Below, one piece after another: positions 59,620 through 64,000 of a stretch of 64,000 nt of DNA. The stretch's first letter is position 1. Each line of letters begins with the position of its first letter. This stretch comes from Halomonas denitrificans (GTDB lineage Bacteria; Pseudomonadota; Gammaproteobacteria; Xanthomonadales; Wenzhouxiangellaceae). Where the stretch lies: positions 372,001 to 436,000 of the forward strand of contig JAHVKF010000003.1 in the NCBI GenBank assembly GCA_019800895.1, read 5' to 3'. A program made the translations under genes and the position numbers. Under the pieces are notes generated by a model, which was not told the DNA's origin, searched no databases, and saw only the letters and a list, made by a program, of their open reading frames with translations.

Positions 59620-60260
59620 CTTACCGCAGGTGGACGCGGGCGTTCATGCGGGAAAGCAGGGGCAAGGGGTCCACAGATGAACCCGGATACAGATTGAAAA
59701 AACTAAAGAAATGCAAGGGCTATTTACCGCAGATGGACGCAGATGAACGCGGATAAAAGACATTGAACAGACTTGTGTCCGGAGATGAGCACGGGTGAAC
59801 GCGGGTAGACATCGCGCAAGGCAGAGAAGTCCCACGGTGATGCACTCCAGATGGACGCGGATAAGAAAATCCAGAAACAAATTTGTGTCCACAGATGAAC
59901 ACGGATACAGATTTGAAGAACAGAAGAAATGCGAAGGCTACCTACCGCAGATGGACGCAGATGAACGCAGATTCGGGAGCGGAAAATCCGGTGTCGACAG
60001 ATGAACACGGATGAACACGGCTAGGCCGCGGGAATCAGAAACCCTCTTTCCCAGCGTATATCCGCACCGACATTGACCGCCCAACCATCGTGGTGGTGAA
60101 CCGCGGAGTTCCAAACTTTCCAAGATTCTTTTCTGTATCCGTGTCCATCCGTGTCCATCTGTGGACAGAATCCGGTTTTCAGTTTCCAGCTGTTCGCCTT
60201 ATCTCTTTATCGCATTTGTATTCAATCTGCGTCCCTCTGCGTTCATCTGCGGTAAGCATT
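59620..60260. repeat. repeat field of CAGATGGACGCAGATGAACGC / CAGATGAACACGGATG units in both orientations
   Basis: This stretch holds no supported gene. Direct copies: 59669-59689, 59724-59753, 59775-59806 (diverged), 59850-59871 (partial), 59884-59913, 59943-59972 and 59992-60020. Inverted copies: 60132-60167 and 60223-60254. Two flavours alternate: one begins gtgtccacagatgaacacgg and the other taccgcagatggacgcagat. The units are separated by AT-richer, unrelated DNA. Short frames translating to IRVHLWT/FICVHL-like peptides are by-products of the repeats. Confidence 0.85.
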
Positions 60261-60328
60261 TTCCGTTCTGCTTTTGTTCACCAGTAGCTGCGGTCAGCGC
60301 TTGACCTGAAATCATTCACAACGTCGAG

Positions 60329-60910
60329 CTAGGGCGCCGAGCAGCTTCCCTGGCCGCGGGTGATTTCCCGTACCGCGCGTTCCAGCGCGGGTGCGCGGCC
60401 TTCCGGCAGGCGGACCTGGAGCCTGACGCCGTCGGAGGTCCAGCCTTCGTCGAGTTTCTCACCGCCGAGTTCGTCGACCTGCCGGTGCAGCGCGTCGGCG
60501 AATTCGAACCCGGCTTCCACGATGCGCTCGGTCATCGCGACGATCGGCGCCGTCGGCGCGGCCTGCAGGACTGCCATCGCTGTGCCGCCGTAGGCCCGGG
60601 CCAGGCCGCCCGTGCCGAGCTTGACCCCGCCGAAGAAGCGGCTGACCACGGCGATCGAGCGGTCGAGGTCGAAGTGCTCGAGCGCGGCCAGGATCGGCCG
60701 TCCCGCGGTGCCGCCGGGCTCACCGGCGTCGTCGAAGCGCACCGTACTGCCCACGCGCCAGGCAAAGGCCACGTGCCGGCAGCCCTCCGCGCCGTGCTCG
60801 GCGACGAAGGCCGCGGCGTCGTCCGGGCCGTCGATCGGGCCGCAGACCCCGATGAACCGGCTCTTGCGGATCGTCTGCTCGACCCTGGCGATGCCGGTGA
60901 GGCGATTCAT
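60329..60910 (-). CDS. yigZ: YigZ/IMPACT family protein
   Basis: 193 residues. N-terminal UPF0029/IMPACT domain: IRKSRFIGVCGPIDGPDDAAAFVAEH, CRHVAFAWRVG, RFDDAGEPGGTAGRPILAALEHFDLDRSIAVVSRFFGGVKLGTGGLARAYGGTAMAVLQAA, followed by the DUF1949-type C-terminal domain. Family role: stress or translation-linked, not well defined. Its ATG overlaps the xseA stop by four bases. Confidence 0.93.
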   Translation of the reverse strand: MNRLTGIARVEQTIRKSRFIGVCGPIDGPDDAAAFVAEHGAEGCRHVAFAWRVGSTVRFDDAGEPGGTAGRPILAALEHFDLDRSIAVVSRFFGGVKLGTGGLARAYGGTAMAVLQAAPTAPIVAMTERIVEAGFEFADALHRQVDELGGEKLDEGWTSDGVRLQVRLPEGRAPALERAVREITRGQGSCSAP

Positions 60911-62289
60911 TCCTGCGACGTGGTCTCGACGCTGTCCGCCGCGTCGTCCACGTCCTCGACGCGGGCGTGCACGGTGAAATCGCGGACCCGCGCCCGGAAC
61001 GACCGGCCCGGCTCGAAGTCGTCGCGCCGCGAGAGCAGCCTGCCGTCGTCGTCGAGCAGGACCGCGTAGCCCCGGTCGAGCACCGCCAGCGGGCTTACCG
61101 CATCGAGCGCACGCGCATGCTGCCCCAGCCGGGACGCGGCCCGTTCCAGCGACTGCGCCATCGCCATGCGCAGGCGCCGATCGAGCGCGTCGCGGCGGCC
61201 GGCAGCCTCGCGCAGGCGCGGCGCCGGGTGCCGGGCGGCCAGGCGCGCGGCGAGGCCCTCGGTCCGGCGCAGGTCGTTCTCCAGCCGGCGGCGAGCGGCG
61301 CGGCGAAGCTGCCGCTGCAGGCCGCGGAGGCGCTGGTCGAACTCGCCGAGCCGTCGCCGCGGATGGGCAGCAGCACGGCGGCGGTCCAGGCCGTCGAGTC
61401 GCTGCCAGTCCTGCTGCAGCGTCCGTCCGATCGCGCGTCGGAGACGATCGCGCAGGGCGTCGATCTGGCGACGCAGGGCCGGGCCGTCGGGCGTGACCGC
61501 TTCGGCGGCGGCGGTGGGGGTTGCGGCGCGCAGGTCGGCCACGAAGTCGGCGATCGTGAAATCGGTCTCATGGCCGACGCCGGAGACGACCGGGGTCCGC
61601 ATGTCGCCGATGACCCGGGCAAGCGCCTCGTCGTTGAATGCCCACAGGTCTTCGATCGATCCGCCGCCCCGCGCCAGCAGCACCACGTCGGCGCCGCTGC
61701 GGTCGGCCGCCTGCAATGCGCGGGTCAATTCGCCCGGCGCGCTCTCGCCCTGGACCGTGCTGCCGTGCACGTCCACGCGGGCCGCTGGCCAGCGCCGCCT
61801 CAGGGTGGTCAGGATGTCGCGCAGCGCCGCGCCCGACGGCGACGTCACCACGGCGATCCGGGCCGGGTGGGTCGGTAGGGGGCGCTTCCGGTCCGGGTCG
61901 AACAGGCCCTCGGCCTGGAGCTTCTTCTTCAGTGCCTCGAAGGCCTGCTGCAGTGCGCCGCTGCCGGCCGGAAGCAGGGCATCGGCGATCAGCTGGTAGT
62001 CGCCGCGGGGCTCGTACAGGCTGATCCGGCCGCGAACCAGCACCTGGTCGCCGTTGGCCGGCCGGGCCGACACGTTGCCCTGGTTGCTGCGGAACAGCGC
62101 GCAGCGGACCTGGGCGCGTGCATCCTTCAGGGTGAAGTAGAGGTGCCCGGAAGCGGGCCGCGCGAGGTTCGAGATCTCTCCCGACAGCCAGATGCGCGCG
62201 AAGCCGGCTTCCAGGTGGACGCGAACCTCGCGATTCAGTTCGGCGGGCGTGTAGACGAGGGTTTCGGGGCCGGGCGGTGCAATGCTCAT
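60907..62289 (-). CDS. xseA: exodeoxyribonuclease VII large subunit
   Basis: 460 residues from the ATG at 62289. N-terminal OB fold (YTPAELNREVRVHLEAGFARIWLSGEISNLARPASGHLYFTLKDARAQVRCALFRSN, VLVRGRISLYEPRGDYQLIAD) and catalytic domain (RIAVVTSPSGAALRDILTTLRRRWPAARVDVHGSTVQG, VLLARGGGSIEDLWAFNDEALARVI, TPVVSGVGHETDFTIADFVADLRAATPTAAAE), then a coiled coil. It degrades single-stranded DNA with XseB, which is encoded elsewhere. The longer frame to 62604 is not supported. Confidence 0.96.
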   Translation of the reverse strand: MSIAPPGPETLVYTPAELNREVRVHLEAGFARIWLSGEISNLARPASGHLYFTLKDARAQVRCALFRSNQGNVSARPANGDQVLVRGRISLYEPRGDYQLIADALLPAGSGALQQAFEALKKKLQAEGLFDPDRKRPLPTHPARIAVVTSPSGAALRDILTTLRRRWPAARVDVHGSTVQGESAPGELTRALQAADRSGADVVLLARGGGSIEDLWAFNDEALARVIGDMRTPVVSGVGHETDFTIADFVADLRAATPTAAAEAVTPDGPALRRQIDALRDRLRRAIGRTLQQDWQRLDGLDRRRAAAHPRRRLGEFDQRLRGLQRQLRRAARRRLENDLRRTEGLAARLAARHPAPRLREAAGRRDALDRRLRMAMAQSLERAASRLGQHARALDAVSPLAVLDRGYAVLLDDDGRLLSRRDDFEPGRSFRARVRDFTVHARVEDVDDAADSVETTSQE

Positions 62290-62410
62290 CGCGGAATTAT
62301 ACGAGCCGTGCAGCTGCCCGCCCGGTCGCATCGCCTGCACACGGTCCGTGGATACTGACGCCTTCCCCGGATTGGGTGCGACGTGCCGAGCGCCCGTCCG
62401 CACGACCTGA

Positions 62411-63970
62411 ATGAGCGACCCGCAAGCCCCAGAGCACGCGCCGGAACGAGACGCCTCGGGCGACCGCGAGACCGATCGCGAAAACGATCGCGAAATCGAT
62501 CGCGAGAACGACAGCGCGAATGCCCGGAGCAAGGACCGCGACCTGACCTCGGGTCCGGTTTCCGTCAATCTGCTGCGCCTGGCCGGGCCGATGCTGTTCG
62601 GCATCGCTGCGGTGATTTCGGTCCAGCTGGTCGATACCTATTTCGTCGGCCGCCTCGGGACCGATGCGCTGGCCGCTCTGTCCTTCAGTTTTCCCGTGGC
62701 CCTGACCCTGACCAGCCTGTCGATCGGCTTGGCGGCGGGCGCGGCGTCGGTGGTTTCGCGCGCGGTCGGCGAGGGTCAGCAGGACCGCATGCACCGTCGA
62801 GCGACCGATGCGCTGCTGCTGGCCTCGGTCATCGCCGTGCTGATGGCCGCGGTCGGCATCCTGCTGGTCCGGCCCCTGTTCCAGTTGCTCGGTGCCCAGG
62901 GCGATGTGCTGGACCTGGTGGTGGCCTACATGCGGATCTGGTTCCTGTCGCTGCCGTTCGTGGTCGTGCCGATGGTCGCCAATGCCATGGTCCGCGCCTG
63001 CGGCGACGCGTTCTGGCCGAGCTTCATCATGATCGCCGCCTCGGTGGTCAATGCGGCAGTCACGCCGTTGCTGATCTTCGGCTGGGGGCCGGTGCCCGGA
63101 CTGGGGATCGAAGGTGCGGCAGTGGGCACGCTGGTGGCCCGGGTGCTGTCGCTCGCGATGGCCCTGTACCTGGTGCTGAAGCGCGACCGGCTCGTCGAGG
63201 CGCGCGTGCCCGCGGTCCGGCCGTTCCTCCGATCGGCGCGCGAGGTGCTGTGGATCGGACTGCCCGCGGCGATCGGCAACGCGTCGAACCCGGCCGGCAT
63301 CGCGGTGGCCACCGCGCTGATCGCCGTCCTGGGGTCGCAGGTCGTCGCCGGCTTCGGCGTGGCGACCCGGCTCGAGGCCTTCGCGATCCTGCCGATGCTG
63401 GCGCTGTCCTCGGCGATCGGCCCGATGGCCGGCCAGAATTGGGGTGCCGGCGAGATCGGACGTGTCCGCAAGGCGCTCGGCATCGCCTACGCCATCTGCG
63501 CGGGCTGGTCCCTGCTGCTGGCGGGGCTGTTCGCGCTGTTCGGGCAGACCATCGCCGGTTGGTTCGCCTCGGAAACCTCGGTGGCCGAAGAGGCGGCCCG
63601 CTATCTGCATATCGTGCCGATCAGCCTGTGGGGCTACGGCGTGGCGATCGTCGCTGCCGGCGGCTTCAACGGCCTCGGAAAGTCGTTGACCGGCTTGTCC
63701 TATTCGCTGACCCGGATCGCCGTGTTCTACGTGCCCATGGTCTGGATCGCGTCGCGCATCGACGGTTCCGAGACCGTGTATGCAGCCATTGCCGCAGCCA
63801 ACGGCCTGGCGGGCATCGCGATCGCGTGGCACTCGCTGCGCTGGCTGAAGAAGGCCGAGCAGCAAGGACTCGCCGAGGATGCCGACGGCGACCGGTCGGA
63901 AGGCGGCAGCGACCGGCAGGACGACACCGCGCCGGCCGGAAACACCCGGACCGACCCGGCCAGGTGCTGA
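62411..63970 (+). CDS. MATE family efflux transporter
   Basis: 519 residues with 12 membrane helices. After a charged N-terminal tail of about 45 residues (repeats of DREN/DRET encoded by near-identical GATCGCGA units at 62463-62510) come the MATE repeats: LLRLAGPMLFGIAAVISVQLVDTYFVGRLGTDALAALSFSFPV and VLWIGLPAAIGNASNPAGIAVATALIAVLGSQVVAGFGVATRLEAFAILPMLALSSAIGPMAGQNWGAGEIGRVRKAL. It exports cationic drugs or metabolites using Na+ or H+. Divergent from xseA; the last 30 bases of the window show no gene. Confidence 0.92.
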   Translation: MSDPQAPEHAPERDASGDRETDRENDREIDRENDSANARSKDRDLTSGPVSVNLLRLAGPMLFGIAAVISVQLVDTYFVGRLGTDALAALSFSFPVALTLTSLSIGLAAGAASVVSRAVGEGQQDRMHRRATDALLLASVIAVLMAAVGILLVRPLFQLLGAQGDVLDLVVAYMRIWFLSLPFVVVPMVANAMVRACGDAFWPSFIMIAASVVNAAVTPLLIFGWGPVPGLGIEGAAVGTLVARVLSLAMALYLVLKRDRLVEARVPAVRPFLRSAREVLWIGLPAAIGNASNPAGIAVATALIAVLGSQVVAGFGVATRLEAFAILPMLALSSAIGPMAGQNWGAGEIGRVRKALGIAYAICAGWSLLLAGLFALFGQTIAGWFASETSVAEEAARYLHIVPISLWGYGVAIVAAGGFNGLGKSLTGLSYSLTRIAVFYVPMVWIASRIDGSETVYAAIAAANGLAGIAIAWHSLRWLKKAEQQGLAEDADGDRSEGGSDRQDDTAPAGNTRTDPARC

Positions 63971-64000
63971 GCGATCAACCGGCCGGATCGGCCAGCGGCG

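Noticed and set aside
59620..60260. Repeat field as a CRISPR array
   Set aside because: Spacing is irregular, units differ in sequence and orientation, and there are no cas genes.

Overview
The window is about 64 kb of GC-rich chromosomal DNA, densely packed with mostly single-copy housekeeping genes. There are about 66 protein genes (the first is cut by the window edge) and one tRNA gene. I see no integrase, transposase, phage structural module or CRISPR array. The gene content points to a Gammaproteobacterium in or near the Xanthomonadales/Lysobacterales (Wenzhouxiangellaceae-like). The reasons are the folC-SPOR-cvpA-purF order, an adjacent MurL/MurD2 peptidoglycan pair of the Xanthomonas type, a Xanthomonas-type NAD-isocitrate dehydrogenase, the rmlBACD-manC cluster, a DUF6491 lipoprotein, and a small secreted protein ending in YSLSGGFW...DGFE. 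The taxonomic placement is inference.

Layout. 0-4.2 kb: folC end, SPOR protein, cvpA, purF, DUF3592. 4.3-6.3 kb: two exported proteins, one with an endosialidase-type (S74) chaperone domain, behind a good sigma-70 promoter. 6.5-11 kb: small proteins, photolyase, a short CDF transporter, a GNAT-VanY fusion and an orphan membrane protein with a strong terminator. 11-16.6 kb (minus): phoB-ppk-ppx-epmA behind a Pho box. 16.6-19.2 kb: bepA, and divergently a DsrE/DsrF/DsrC-like sulfur-relay set. 19.3-24.4 kb: glutaredoxin, NAD-IDH, thiD, a FadL-like porin, AI-2E permease. 24.4-28.7 kb: murL-murD2, ispB, ssb. 28.8-34.6 kb: rmlBACD-manC-DUF1684, an overlapping operon for dTDP-rhamnose and GDP-mannose. 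34.6-37.4 kb (minus): cupin, enoyl-CoA hydratase, and pspABC plus a fourth small gene, with a sigma-54 promoter. 37.6-44.6 kb: FKBP PPIase, DUF1289, NUDIX CoA pyrophosphatase, K+/H+ antiporter, mtfA, ferredoxin-NADP reductase, ung, csaA, histidine phosphatase. 44.6-45.1 kb: tRNA-Phe followed by an unusual array of structured repeats that copy the tRNA 3' end. 45.2-52.5 kb: sialidase-like protein, DUF6491 lipoprotein, yggX, mutY, ftsY, rsmD, coaD, ggt. 52.5-64 kb: repeat-bearing intergenic DNA, DUF502, a PspB-like mini-protein, an aspartoacylase-like protein, a four-gene Gld-type ABC system, a large CAGATGAACACGGATG repeat field, yigZ, xseA, and a MATE exporter.

Functional coupling. Phosphate control (PhoB) is wired to polyphosphate synthesis and breakdown and, through a 4-base overlap, to EF-P lysylation. 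Cell-envelope functions dominate elsewhere: MurL/MurD2, IspB, BepA, Psp, rhamnose/mannose nucleotide sugars and a FadL-type porin. The most unusual items are the tRNA-Phe-derived repeat array, a two-cysteine DsrC-like protein encoded with DsrE/DsrF-like partners, the GNAT-VanY fusion, and the fourth psp gene.
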